Source: Plantago elongata | Taxonomy: Eukaryota; Streptophyta; Magnoliopsida; Lamiales; Plantaginaceae | Assembly: GCA_036897095.1 (NCBI GenBank) | Contig: JAYMSP010000005.1 | Span: 1-64,000, forward strand | DNA: 64,000 bases | Direction: 5' to 3' | Program-made: the position numbers and the translations under genes | Shown here: positions 33,101 through 44,573 of the stretch, piece by piece | Layout of the letters: each line of letters opens with the position of its first letter | Numbering within the stretch: the first letter of the stretch is position 1 | Notes under the pieces: generated by a model | What the model was told of the DNA's origin: nothing | What the model saw: the letters and a program-made list of their open reading frames with translations, nothing else | The model's database searches: none

Positions 33101-35190
33101 AAAAACTCTCCCACATCTCCTGCTATAGTCTTAAGTCATTGGAAAACCAGGGGCATGACAAATCTCCACAGGTAAATTCTCTTAAAGAGCCAGGCTAGTA
33201 AAAAGTTTGCTTCAAGCTTTTGTACATGATCAGCATACTAATATACAATAATATGTTCGACATCATTTGTCAAGCTACATATCTATGTGTTACCATGGCT
33301 TTTCACTTATAGTACTGCAATTTGAAAACGTTGCCTGTCTATCAAGAAAAACTGTTTGTCTACCGACACACCAAGACATAGGCAAGGGCAATTTGAAATT
33401 GTTGATATGCATATTTTAACACAGATTATACTTATGCAGCTGGGGGGAAATATAATTGTTTTTATTCCCATGAAAGACGTAGTTTCAAGAAATGTCCATG
33501 TTATTGAGTGAAAACACATCAAGGAAAGCTGACGATGCCACTTACACCATAACCGCCTGATGACATAGTTTCCTGCTCCTTCTCTATCGTGGGTTCTTTA
33601 GATTTTTCATCTCTCAACGAAGGTTGCTGATGAAAAGCAAGTATAACATATATCAAAACGCATCACGATAATGGAGATTTCAAGATTAGAAGAGATTCTT
33701 GAGCAACAAAAATTGTCGAGGTGCTACCAACATGCAACATTTCAGTTGGTATCAAGTTCTGATATCTAATTATAACAATATGAAATCAACAAATGGAGAA
33801 CTGTTACATAAAGTGGTCAGAATAATCATCAATCAAATATAAACAGGAATCTTGCCCCACACAAATGTAGATATATACATACTCGTGTACATTCATATAT
33901 ATGGACTACATTGTAGTAGCAACAATGACACTCACAGTTTCTGTACAAGAAGGCCCAGAACCATCTATAAGCAAATCCATTGGTTAGCAACTTCTAATGA
34001 GCAACATTATTGAAAGAACAAATATGCATGTATCATGATACCTGAAAAGGGCAAGCCTCAAGAGTGCCGAAAAGATTGGTAGTTAAATCTGCAGCTCTAA
34101 TGGAGTAAAGGGCATTCTGGAGTCCACGAGAAAGCAGATACTCTTCAGTGTCCTTGGGCATGGAGTAACCTTTGTAAACACTTGCAGGGGGGTCGCATAT
34201 CTGCCACAGAAAAAAAAAACAAGAAAACTGCAACATGAGTCAAAGCAGATGTCAAATGAACTGCTTCAGGGATATTGAAGAACAATGAAGCACTTACAGT
34301 AGGAGACTAGAATAATTGCATAATATATTTTTATAGAGTGATGTGATTTCAAAAAGGTATTCGTCAATTGGCACGTGAACCTGAGTCTCTTAAGTATACT
34401 GGATCTACATGTAGACACCCAGAGGTGCTTGTGGGCATACAAGGGAAAACTTAAGAAATACATTGAAGTTCTGGTATGCTTCTACATTCTCGCACTCACA
34501 AGGTTTGGCTGATTCTGGTTTTTACTAGTTATTTGGAGGTTATATGAAGTGTTTAACTTTAACCTCATTACCAAGAAGAATTCCTGGGAGTCGTGACAAG
34601 CTGAAAACCAACTCAAGTTTAACCAGGACAGAGCAACAAAGTAAAGAACCTTATGCATTCTAAACACTATGCCAGGGGCTTACCAGTTTCAGAGACAGCC
34701 ATAGTAGTAAAGAATTTCATGAAATACTTTACAGGAGAATAATAACACAATACTAAGATTTAGAGAATGAGTAGATTACTGAGGTTCCAACTTGAGCTTG
34801 ACAATCACTTAAGCTTTTGTAAACACCAATAAGATCACCCTTACGGACGACGAAAAACGCTTCCTTGTCATCCTTCCTTAGATGTTCGTTTACAGGTTCA
34901 GTAACAGCTTTAATCTTCGCTTCCTTTTCACCCTTATTTCGATGTTCATTTACAGGTTCAGTAACAGCTTTAGATTTTTTTTTACGAGAACCAACTCCAC
35001 CAGACTTCTTCGTTGAATAGCACTGAACAAGAACTTTTGTCAACCACAACTCCAATTTTACCGTTCCAGCACCTGGATACTGAAGACTGCTATTGCATGG
35101 ATAGGAATAACTACTAGATGAGCTCCTTGCAACAGAACGAAGGCTCCCGGAAAAAAGGCTTGAACAGCATGTATTTAACAAACTATTCAT
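30187..35190 (-). CDS. RNase H-like protein with viroplasmin-like N-terminal domain, about 387 aa
   Basis: Exons on the minus strand: 34780-35190, 34042-34200, 33546-33626, 32908-32994, 31230-31322, 30997-31140, 30550-30657, 30297-30348 and 30187-30215, nearly all phase 0. Residues 1-100 look like an organelle transit peptide with a Lys-rich repeat (KAVTEPVNEH twice). Then comes a viroplasmin/RNase HI N-terminal domain (EAFFVVRKGDLIGVYKSLSD; PPASVYKGYSMPKDTEEYLL), which binds RNA:DNA hybrid in RNase H1. The RNase H fold follows with all four acidic residues in context: LEFDGASKGNPG, NNVAEYRA, GDSKLV and DFNAEADAQAN. Family role: removal of RNA from hybrids, likely in chloroplast or mitochondrion. 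A 5' UTR intron is suggested by donors near 35887. Two exons are tandem duplicates. Confidence 0.85.
32452..33728. repeat. Tandem duplication (about 640 bp units) containing an exon
   Basis: Unit 1 is about 32452-33093 and unit 2 about 33094-33728. They share long near-identical tracts (ATTGAAAAACTCTCCCACAT.., TGTTCGACATCATTTGT.., ACAGATTATACTTATGCAGC..). Each unit carries one coding exon: 32908-32994 (29 codons, ending SSGGGGYG) and 33546-33626 (27 codons, ending SSGGYG). Confidence 0.9.
33936..33964 (-). other. Candidate 29-nt exon of the RNase H-like gene, phase does not fit
   Basis: Flanked by CTTATAG and GTGAGT, and reads DGSGPSCTET in one frame. Neighbouring exons join at phase 0, so including 29 nt would shift the frame and reach a stop in the next exon. 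It may be skipped, regulated, or a misread boundary. Confidence 0.4.
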
Positions 35191-35887
35191 TGCAGAGCTC
35201 TCTCCACGTCCACGCTATTCCCAGATTCCTCCGAAACTACACACCGAAAATATATGTTCTTATCAAGACAACAACACACAAAAAAGAATTAGAATACTAC
35301 ATAACAAATGTAGTAGAAGAAGAATGAAGGTCACATTTCTTTATCTTATTTCTGACATTTGAATAAACCTATATTAATTCCAAAGGTTTCTGTTTAAGCA
35401 GGAAGCAAGCATTTATCCTTTAAGTAACATCCCAAACGCTAGATAAATTAATACGAGCGGATAAATTCCACAACTCTTTATATGCTCTAGCTTGTAGATG
35501 AGATGGAATTCTACGATTCTATCACTAACAACACTTAGTTTCCGTATAAAACAAATCGAGTATCATTTCCTAGGAGTAAAGTAGACCATACTCACCTGAA
35601 CTCACCTGGAAAGTTACATTGTCTAATGCAGTCAATTTCTCAGCTAAACGGTTAGTAAACAATCCATACTGTGACGAAAAAACATGATTTAAATCGAACA
35701 TTTTGGAAACAACATTCATCCACACCAGTAGCAACTTAAAGTAATTAAGCTAAAACAAAATCGAAATGAATAAACAGATACAGAGCGCAACAGAATATAT
35801 GCATCAGTAAGAGGTATAGACTAAGAAGATGAGAAGCTCAAATAGAAATGTTTATGAGATTTTGAAGCAGAGCGGTAAACTTTACCT

Positions 35888-37587
35888 GTTCTCCAGACCC
35901 AAGCTAAACCCTTGCCAAACCCTCTGCACAATTTGTTCTTGTCTGTTTTAACTCTTAAATTTACCTGTTTTAAATTTTAATCTCACCGTCCCCATATAAT
36001 TAAAACTATTTTTCGTTTTTAATATAAATAATTTTTTATTTATAAAAATAAATTCATAATACAAATTATTTTAAATTACAAATTTTAAATATTATGCATT
36101 TTTCTATTTATAACTCATTTTTAAGTAAATACTTTTTTCTTAAAATATTATGTAAAATTAAATTATTTTATTATAAATAGGACGGATGGAATAAAACTAA
36201 TTTTTACCTCCAACATGTTGCTGGAGCAAATTTTCTTCTCATGTGTATGAAGCTTGACTTGGGCAGAATTTCCTACTGATAATTTGTGTTTAGGATAGTA
36301 GTTGGGCTTTAAGTTGATAACGGATTTAGGTTGGCCTGCTACTGTTCCTGTCTTATATTGAAGCCCAAGTACAACTGGGTTTAGTTCACCTCCCAGGTCC
36401 ATAGGAACACAAACTTCTTTTGTTATTTTTGTTAATCATGACCCGTTAAGCTTAATTATGATGACACATGAATAAAAAGATGAATACTCAAGTTGCAACG
36501 AATAATTCTAAAAAAGAAAGAAGTCAGCAACGAATAAATCATACTTCATGCGTGCATAATACTTCAGTTATGAGGATTCGATAAAGGCTATAGTAGATAT
36601 AAGGTGGAATTATGATTGTAACTTTTCTTTCAAATAAGTTAGACTCATCTTTCTTAAACAAGCTTTGTAATTGTGTTGCCCCTCAAATACCATTATTTGT
36701 CATCACCCTAAGATTTCGACATTCAAATATCTAGTCTGACAATTATTGAATCTTGATTTCAAAGTGTGAAGTCTAAAGTGTAAATTTAAGGTTATGTTTG
36801 AACAAGTAAAAGGGCTCCAAATCCAGTTGCATGAATGTATTATGACCCTTTAATTCTACAAGAAGAGAACCTAGTTACTATAGGCAAAATGTGGGTTGAG
36901 TTATTAAAGAATGCATACTCGATAGTTGAATTTAATATGGATTGTTGTGGTCTCAACTCATTGACAAGTCTAACTCAATGTTTTTGTTTCGTGGAAACTA
37001 GTGAAATAATAGCATATACTATATGTAGCAGTAGCAATGACTTGGCTGATTAATTATAAGTTTCCCATGTCAAACAGGTCAGTCTCAAACCATTGCCGGC
37101 AAAATAATTAACTAGAGCTATCGCGGTCTAATTAATTGAATTCAATTCAAATTAATCAGTTTAATTATACATCATGTTCCATTCCTCAGTTTGAGGATTT
37201 CGGTTTCGTGCAATCTACAATCTCATTCAACAAACCACAAATTTAAACGTAGTGTGACGTATTTGGTCACGAACATAGAGTATAGTTTATAGAGTATAGT
37301 TTATGCAACTACACTAATTAATAGGTGTATGATGCTTATCACATTCTAATTATACGTCCAGAGAAGCTTAATCACATACTCAACCATCTGATTGGTTTTA
37401 AAACGTGATAATTACATACTTACTCTCAATCTAATGCACGATTGTGTTACGTTGCTTATGTTAGGATATTACTATATTTTGGTTAGGATATTACTTTTGA
37501 AGTTTACATTAACACTTATTATTATTTTTAATTTTTAATTGTCTAATAATTTATTAACAATTTTTTAAAATGTAATATGATTCCGAC
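35888..37587. other. RNase H-like gene promoter and gene-poor DNA
   Basis: Begins with the probable promoter. A 79-codon minus-strand frame at 36163-36402 has no recognisable motif and is not supported as a gene. The rest is AT-rich. Confidence 0.45.
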
Positions 37588-37589
37588 TA

Positions 37590-37836
37590 CTTCCTCTGTC
37601 CCAACAAACATTATATATTTATCTTTTATAATCGTCCCATCAAACTTCATACATTACTAAAAGAGGAAGTTATCACACCGCTAACAAATAATAAATAATA
37701 TCAGTTTTACATAAAAATTACACATTTTATCATAAAAAGTACACTTTTCTCCACCATCTTCATTTTTTATTATTATTTTAACCGAATAAAATTATGCGTC
37801 AACTCTAATGTATGAAGTTTAATGGGACAAAGAGAT
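37590..37836. mobile_element. Stowaway-like MITE, second family, copy 2
   Basis: The left end CTTCCTCTGTCCCAACAAAC follows TA; the right end GAAGTTTAATGGGACAAAGA lies close to TTA. The interior ACATAAAAATTACACATTTT and AAAAGTACACTTTTC resembles the copy at 29.4 kb. Confidence 0.65.
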
Positions 37837-37838
37837 TA

Positions 37839-40747
37839 TTATTTATGTGGTGCTTGTTTTGCAGGTATTATCAATTCGTTATAGCGGCATTGTTATAATA
37901 TTATATTCAACGGATTAAGTATAAGTATAATTTAAAATGTATTTGGAGATAGGTATAGAATTACAATTTTTCCTTATAGCTTAAGCTTGCAAATCAGCTG
38001 TGGTATTATGTGGTGTGCCACATAAATAGTTTAGGGACAATGATGCTTTAAATCTAGTTCACAGATTTAGACCGTAATTTGTCCTGTGGCATGTTAAGTA
38101 CGCACCTCTACAAATCATTTGTTTAGCACGTTTATTTTTTAATCTCAAGGACATATACCGCGGTTTATTCTTTCTGTCTCTGTTGGCATAATTTTTGGTC
38201 AAAATAAGAGTTCGAAAAACATCAGTTTCAAAGTGCCACTAAAGCGTGTAATTCCAAAAACACCCGTAAATCAAAAGAAAACAATTCAAAAGTAATCTTT
38301 CTGTTTAACTTGGACACGATGAAATGTGCTAAGGGTCATTAGTGTGATTTCCCATTTGATAACTCATGAGTTATTGGTGGTGACAAATATACCAGTACAC
38401 CTCGATGAAGTGAACGATAAATTAGAACAAATTTAATTATTGTTTATACTTATTATATGTAAGTCATTGATAGTTGATGTTTCAAAATCAATTTAAAATA
38501 CAATCTCATATTAGAAAATATGAAAAGTAAAATTAGTAACATTTCAACACGTTTAAACATAGTAATATAGATCATGTTTGCTAGAGTTGATTAATCAAAC
38601 TGAGTATAAATAGGATGTATTTGACAAATCAACTAGTTTCTTGGTAGTATATTAGTAAACATTTACATATCAGATTAATTTGAAAAAATGAATTTATAAA
38701 ATTTAATAACTAGTTGATAATTAGTTATTTATGTACAATTTATTTTTATATAAACTAGTGAAATTAAGTGTTCTCTTCAACTGAAACACTTCGGTTCAGT
38801 TTCGTTGATTCGGCTTAGTTTTTATATTATTTCAGTTCAATTCAGTTCAGGTTAGTCCAGTCTAATTTAGTATATATGAGTTCGAAGGAACACATTCTAA
38901 ATTTGGAAATTTTCATGTTTGTGAATGCGATGGGGCATAGGCATATTATTGGGGTATATCCAGCCAATATACCGGCACATTATTGGATTCATTTCATAAA
39001 GATCTGAATTATAATCCTTTGTGTAGTTTTTTCTTTTCTCACGTAAAGTAGAGCTTCAGAATCTTTGATAAGCTAACTCGCTTATTTTCAAGTCTTCTTC
39101 TAGATACCCATGCCTTGTTACGTCACGGCTGACGTCTCAAATTTGACTGCAACGGTAATCATAGGTATCATATAGTATGTTAAGCTCCATTAGGTGAAAT
39201 AATTAAAAAATAAAATAAAATTATAGGACAAACTTTAAATCAAAAAACTTACAAGGTCACATTATGTATAGCGTAATGTGATTTAAATATCGTTTAAAAA
39301 CTTAAATTTTCTAAAGTTATTATCTAATATTCGAACGAAACTTACATGTATATGACGACAATTTACTTCTTAGAATTTATTTTATGATTTTAGAGAAGAA
39401 GAATAATGAGGGAAAAAATCACTATGCCACTACCAGCTAATTAAGGCAGAAGAATAGCAACCTTGACTGTAGTAATTATGGAGATGAAAAGTAAGCCTTC
39501 ATAATTCATATTATCAGCCGTGGTGATAATAGTTTCGTACAAATTCAACATACTGTTATACATGCTACGTTCAAATAATACATACACGTGCTTCCAGTAG
39601 CGGAGTCGGAAATTTATGCCAGCTAAGGCATAATTTTACTAATTATTATTAACTTATACTTTTAGTTGAGCCGGTCCAAAAGTTAATATAAATAAGAAAC
39701 AATAAAAATGTCTGATTTTAACAATAAAAAATGTAAATTTGATTGCTTAAAATTTGTGTCCGGCCCTCAATATTTATATTTACTATTTTAATTTTAACAA
39801 ACTCACATTATTTAATTAGTTGTATTAAATTTATGTCCGGTCTCACAGAACATTTAAATTGGAACGGCATGAGTATAAAGTTATATGGAACATTCAACAT
39901 TAATAAAAAATTATAAAAAGTGTTTGGAGACTAATATAGCACATCACTATTATTATAGCAACACCTACAATTACATACCAACATATCCATTCATTTAAAC
40001 AAATTTAAAACAAACTTATTCTATCCATAGAGGGTGTGACCACAATCCTCAAGGGACAACTGTACAGAAAAGCCATGTGCAACGAGCGAGCAGATAATAA
40101 TTGAATCAATCAATTTTTGCCTAAATGCTCTTATCAAGTGACTACTTATAATGGGTCTGGCCAGTTTCATGGAATTAACGTCTAGCATAGTAGCATGTGA
40201 CCTATGACCTAGCTAGTACGTAATCATTTTTCTATAATTCTATCAGTCGAAATAAAAGAGAAAAATTGTACTCCTCTCAAATAAGTTATGCATTATAATA
40301 TAAGTGTAATTTTATGTTAAAATTATAAAATATATATATTAACATATAAAAATGGGAAAAAGAATTGTAATTTTAATCAATGATAATAATTGTAATTGTA
40401 GTATGATATAAACGTTAAAAGCTGTAAAAATATCTGTATTAACATATAAAAATGAAACGTGTCCGCCATGCAGCGTGACCCCGGCTCTTGGTTCACGGCA
40501 AACCCCAATATACAAACACAACACGACATATCTGGGCCTTTGTTAATTTAATTGAACCGCCGGGCTAAATAGCACCTTGGGACTTGGGTTTTGCAAAACT
40601 AGCTATTCCCCACACGTATAGATTGTGGGGATACAAACAAAATTACCGATGCTCCGCCCGTCAAACAGTCCGTCAATATCTGTCACAACAGTTATAATTT
40701 TAATAAAAAGTCATCCACGAATTATTAATTTATAATCAATCTTTAAA
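37839..40747. other. Gene-poor AT-rich DNA
   Basis: No coding signal. Near 39595 the phrase AGTAGCGGAGTCGGAAATTT resembles old transposon-derived repeats common in plants. At 40608-40632 TCCCCACA and TGTGGGGA form a perfect 8-bp stem with a 9-base loop. Confidence 0.45.
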
Positions 40748-41290
40748 CGGGTGGGCGACGGTTTGGTGGTTGAACAACCGTCAACCTGCACACTCACCCA
40801 CTATATATATTACTAGTATGTATTTTACATTTTATTATATTAGATTAATATTAATACATCCTCATTATTCATTTACTCATAGGTTGTAATTTTATGATTT
40901 TCCATTTACTCATATATTGCAAACTAATAACATCTTAATTTTTGTCATAACATTTGTAATTTGAGCAACTCATGAATTTATATTGTATTTGGAATTTTAA
41001 GTGCGTACACTACTTGTATTAATGCTCGAGAATGTTTTATGTTTCTCATAATATTTAATTTTTATTGCAGACTTAGAGGTTAAAAAGTATAATGTATCTT
41101 TCTTTAATGGCGCCATGTATGTTATTTTTTTACACATTAACAAACTGTCAAACCGTCCGTAAACTGTTCGATTCAAGTAGTTAACCGACCCGTAGGATAA
41201 AATTCCACCCGCCGCGGTTACTGACTTGCGTACCAGCTATAGAGGGGTCAGTTAAAAATTTAACAAATAACCGCCCGTACCCACCCCTAA
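40748..41290. mobile_element. Possible hAT-like non-autonomous element
   Basis: The right end ACCGCCCGTACCCACCCCTAA reads inward as TTAGGGGTGGGTACGGGCGG, a common hAT-type terminus. The left end ACGGGTGGGCGACGGTTTGG is a weak inverted match. The interior is AT-rich. No 8-bp target duplication could be confirmed. Confidence 0.35.
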
Positions 41291-43290
41291 TAAATTTCAT
41301 ATGGTGTAAAATAATAAAACGCACCTTATATGAATAATTTCAATCATCATATAAGCATAATTTTTTTACTTTATTTCATATAGATTAAGACTCTTTTCTC
41401 TTCAATTGAATTGAAGTGTAGTACATATAAATTATAACTAAATAGTATTGGAGTTAAACTAAATAAATGAGTTTTAATCTCAAGAGAACAAGCTTAACTT
41501 CCATGAGACTCATACTTGATACTACTAATAGTCTTCTAAGGCTCTGTAGTCTTCAAATATAATTTTCCAAACTAAATTAATTAAAATTCAACTAAAATGA
41601 CATGAATTAGTTTTAAGTTAAATAGAATACAATTTCAATTTATACATTTAAATAATAATATAAATATTATATTATGTGAGTACTAATCTAAATTAGTTTC
41701 ACCAACCCAAATGACCAACTAAATGTTTAAAATAATTACTCTAATGTTAATTTAAAACATCTATAAAATATATTAATAATCTGCCACACGAGGTTTACAC
41801 TGAGATAAAACTTCTATTTTGATCGGCTATTGTATCTAACAATTCATACAATTTGTTATGATGGTGGGTAAATAGTTGACATTACGTTGATCAAGTCTCA
41901 CAACTACTACATTATTTACAAATTTAAAAAATTTAAAAGTAATTTAAAGTAGTACGAGATTGAATCAATTGTCAACATTTACAATACAGTAACAAAATTT
42001 GGTTAGTTAATTAATTAATACCATGGTCATCCCCATGCATGCATGTATTATTTTACATCTAATTATATCGTATACCACTATTAATTTCTATGTGCCATGC
42101 CAATTCCTCATATACTAGACAGAAAGCGAATTAAACAAGTGGAATAATTTAACAAGACAATGATACCTTGGCCAACTAAGTTCAAACACCAAATAATGCT
42201 AAGAAACACAAAGAAGGTGTTATGTAAGATTTCAATTCATGCTAATTGGATGGGGTGTTGGGGTAGCTATTTAAAACTCAAGTTGAAGATAATCTAAATT
42301 TGCACAAGACAATCATGATGGCAACCCACAAGATACCGTTAATATGAGTGGCTTAAAAGATTCAATTTCATGTGTGGAATCAATAATTCATCTTATTTTA
42401 ACCTATAAATAGACGTAGTTAGTGCATAGTGGATAATCTTAAAACATTGTAGGCCAAATGATTTCCAACAAAAGCAAGTGAAATCGATTTAAACTTCCAT
42501 TACTTGGTATATATGCCAGGTTCAACTCACTTGTTGTTCCTTCTAGTTGCGCCACCTTTCATGCGATTCAAGTGTCCCACCTATACAACCTTCCCCAAGC
42601 CCCAACATACACCAATCTCATTGTCTTTTTCCCAAACTAATTATTCATAATTTTGAATAAATATTATAGAATTGGATGGTTGATAGTTTTATAGATTAAG
42701 CTAAAGTTCTACCTTGTTATCTAAACCTAACTTGTTCTCCAATTTTAACATGTTAATACCAAAGAAACAGGATCAAATTAGTGGAAATTCAACATTACCA
42801 AGTACCAATGCATGTATTGTAAGTGTTAGTCGTGCATAGACATAAGTAGTAGGGATGATCTAGTTCAAATAATTCTTAACACAAAAAATCAAAAAAGCAT
42901 AATGCAATATTAATTAAAATATCAAAGATCGATTAATGTAAATAATAATGACAAAAATGAATTTCACCTTGCTAGAAGTTTTTATTGAAATTCGATCCTC
43001 AAAATACTCTGTGTGCGATGAGTAAAATGACAAAACGAGAAACTTGTTATGAATCAGATAAAAGTATTTTTAAACTTTTACATATTTTTAAAATTAGATG
43101 AAATAATTTTTTTTTCAAATGACGTACATTTTCAGAATTGCACAAAAATTAAAGAATATAAATTAATGTACATTTTCCGAGTTAAATGCAAGGAGCCTGA
43201 TCATTACTTATCTCTATTAACGACTTTTGAATTTTCGTTGACAATATTCAATAGTAAAAAGAATTAAAAGTCAATATTTTTATTACTTAT
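41291..43290. other. Gene-poor AT-rich DNA upstream of the kinase gene
   Basis: No coding signal or clear repeat was recognised over this 2-kb stretch. Confidence 0.5.
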
Positions 43291-43294
43291 CTTT

Positions 43295-43490
43295 ATTAAT
43301 TTAACACCACTCTATTCAATTTTATTGGTAAGTTGTCGAGTATGGAATTTAACACCACTCTATTCAATTAACCCGAAATTTGAAAACACAACCACGATCA
43401 ACCACTCTATTCATTTGAAAACACAACCACGAAAAACCGAAATTTAAGTCCATGCCAGAAGTACTAATAGTAAGTTGTCGAGTATGGAAT
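43295..43490. repeat. Interleaved direct repeats in the PEPC kinase promoter
   Basis: TAAGTTGTCGAGTATGGAAT occurs at about 43330 and 43472, AACACCACTCTATTCAATT at about 43301 and 43352, and TTTGAAAACACAACCACGA at about 43379 and 43416, in overlapping order about 130-330 bp before the start codon. Confidence 0.8.
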
Positions 43491-43558
43491 ATTCCTCCCC
43501 AAAATACCACGATCCTACACTCACTCTACTTCTCTATTTTCCTTTCCTCCTCCTCCTC

Positions 43559-43566
43559 TATAAATA
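43559..43566 (+). promoter_or_regulatory. TATA box of the PEPC kinase gene
   Basis: TATAAATA after a pyrimidine-rich CCTCCTCCTCCTC stretch, 65 bp before the ATG. Confidence 0.8.
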
Positions 43567-43623
43567 ACCCCAACCTCCAACCAACAAACTAACCATCCAA
43601 AAATCACAATTTCATATCCTATC

Positions 43624-44573
43624 ATGTGCGATAGCCTCAAAGCAGACTACCAACTGTGTGAAGAGCTCGGCCGTGGCCGGTTCGGCGTCGTCTACCGCTG
43701 CTACTCCGCCGCCGGAGACTCCGATTCCGATTCCCTCGCCTGCAAATCGATCAACAAACACTCTCTCTCCGACGATACCGATCGTCGTTGCCTCGACGTC
43801 GAGCCGAAGATTCTGCACCTCCTCTCCGGCTGCCCTAACATTCTCCGCCTCCACTCGGTCTACGAGGACGAGGACTATCTCCACCTCGTTACCGACCTCT
43901 GCGACGGCGGGGATCTCTTCGACCGGATCTCGTCCGGCGAGAGGCTCACGGAGGGCGAATCGGCTGCGATTCTGAAGCAATTGGTGACGGCGATTGCCTA
44001 CTGTCACCGATTGGGGGTGGCGCATAGGGATATTAAGCCGGATAACATTCTGTTTGATTCTAGAGGCAGGTTGAAGCTCGCCGATTTCGGATCGGCGGAG
44101 ATTTTCGAGGTGGAGAGGATGAGCGGTGTGGTTGGGACGCCGTATTACGTCGCGCCGGAGGTGTTGATGGGGAGGGAGTATGATGAGAAGGTGGATGTGT
44201 GGAGTGCTGGTGTGATTTTGTACATTATGCTCGCTGGTGTGCCGCCGTTTTACGGCGATGGTCCGGCGGAGACTTTTCAGGCGGTGTTGAGGGGGAATTT
44301 GAGATTTCCGCCCAAGCTTTTCAGATCTGTTTCGCCTGAAGCTAAGGATCTGTTGAGGAAGATGTTGTCTAGAGATCCTTCTAGAAGACTCTCTGCTGAG
44401 CAAGTCCTCTGTAAGTCTTCATCCAATTTGTTGCTGAATCTAGCATTGGAATTACAAATTTAGACTCCGGAGTCAATTAGATAATGTTTATGCAGTTACT
44501 GATGCGAATTTTTGGTGAAACTTCAGGGCATCCATGGATGATGAATGGAGGAGAAACAGCAATGGAAGTGTAA
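43624..44573 (+). CDS. PPCK: Phosphoenolpyruvate carboxylase kinase, 277 aa
   Basis: Two exons, 43624-44410 and 44527-44573. A minimal Ser/Thr kinase of the CDPK/SnRK superfamily: glycine loop GRGRFGVV (16-23), catalytic Lys K41, HRDIKPDN (134-141), DFGS (154-157), APEV (177-180) and VDVWSAGVILY. It has no EF-hands, autoinhibitory segment or N-terminal extension, the mark of PEPC kinase, which phosphorylates a Ser near the N-terminus of PEP carboxylase and relieves malate inhibition. Length (277 aa) and the single short intron before the last HPW motif agree with known PPCK genes. If the intron is retained, translation stops at 44461-44463 after CKSSSNLLLNLALELQI. The 5' half is GC-rich in contrast to its surroundings. 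Activity is expected to depend on synthesis and turnover. Confidence 0.92.

Noticed and set aside
36163-36402. 79-codon minus-strand frame (MDLGGELNPVVLG..)
   Set aside because: No recognisable motif, homolog or splice partner; left unannotated.
43612-44403. 263-codon minus-strand frame antisense to the PEPC kinase
   Set aside because: It mirrors the GC-rich kinase coding sequence; the sense frame has all kinase motifs and the antisense one has none.
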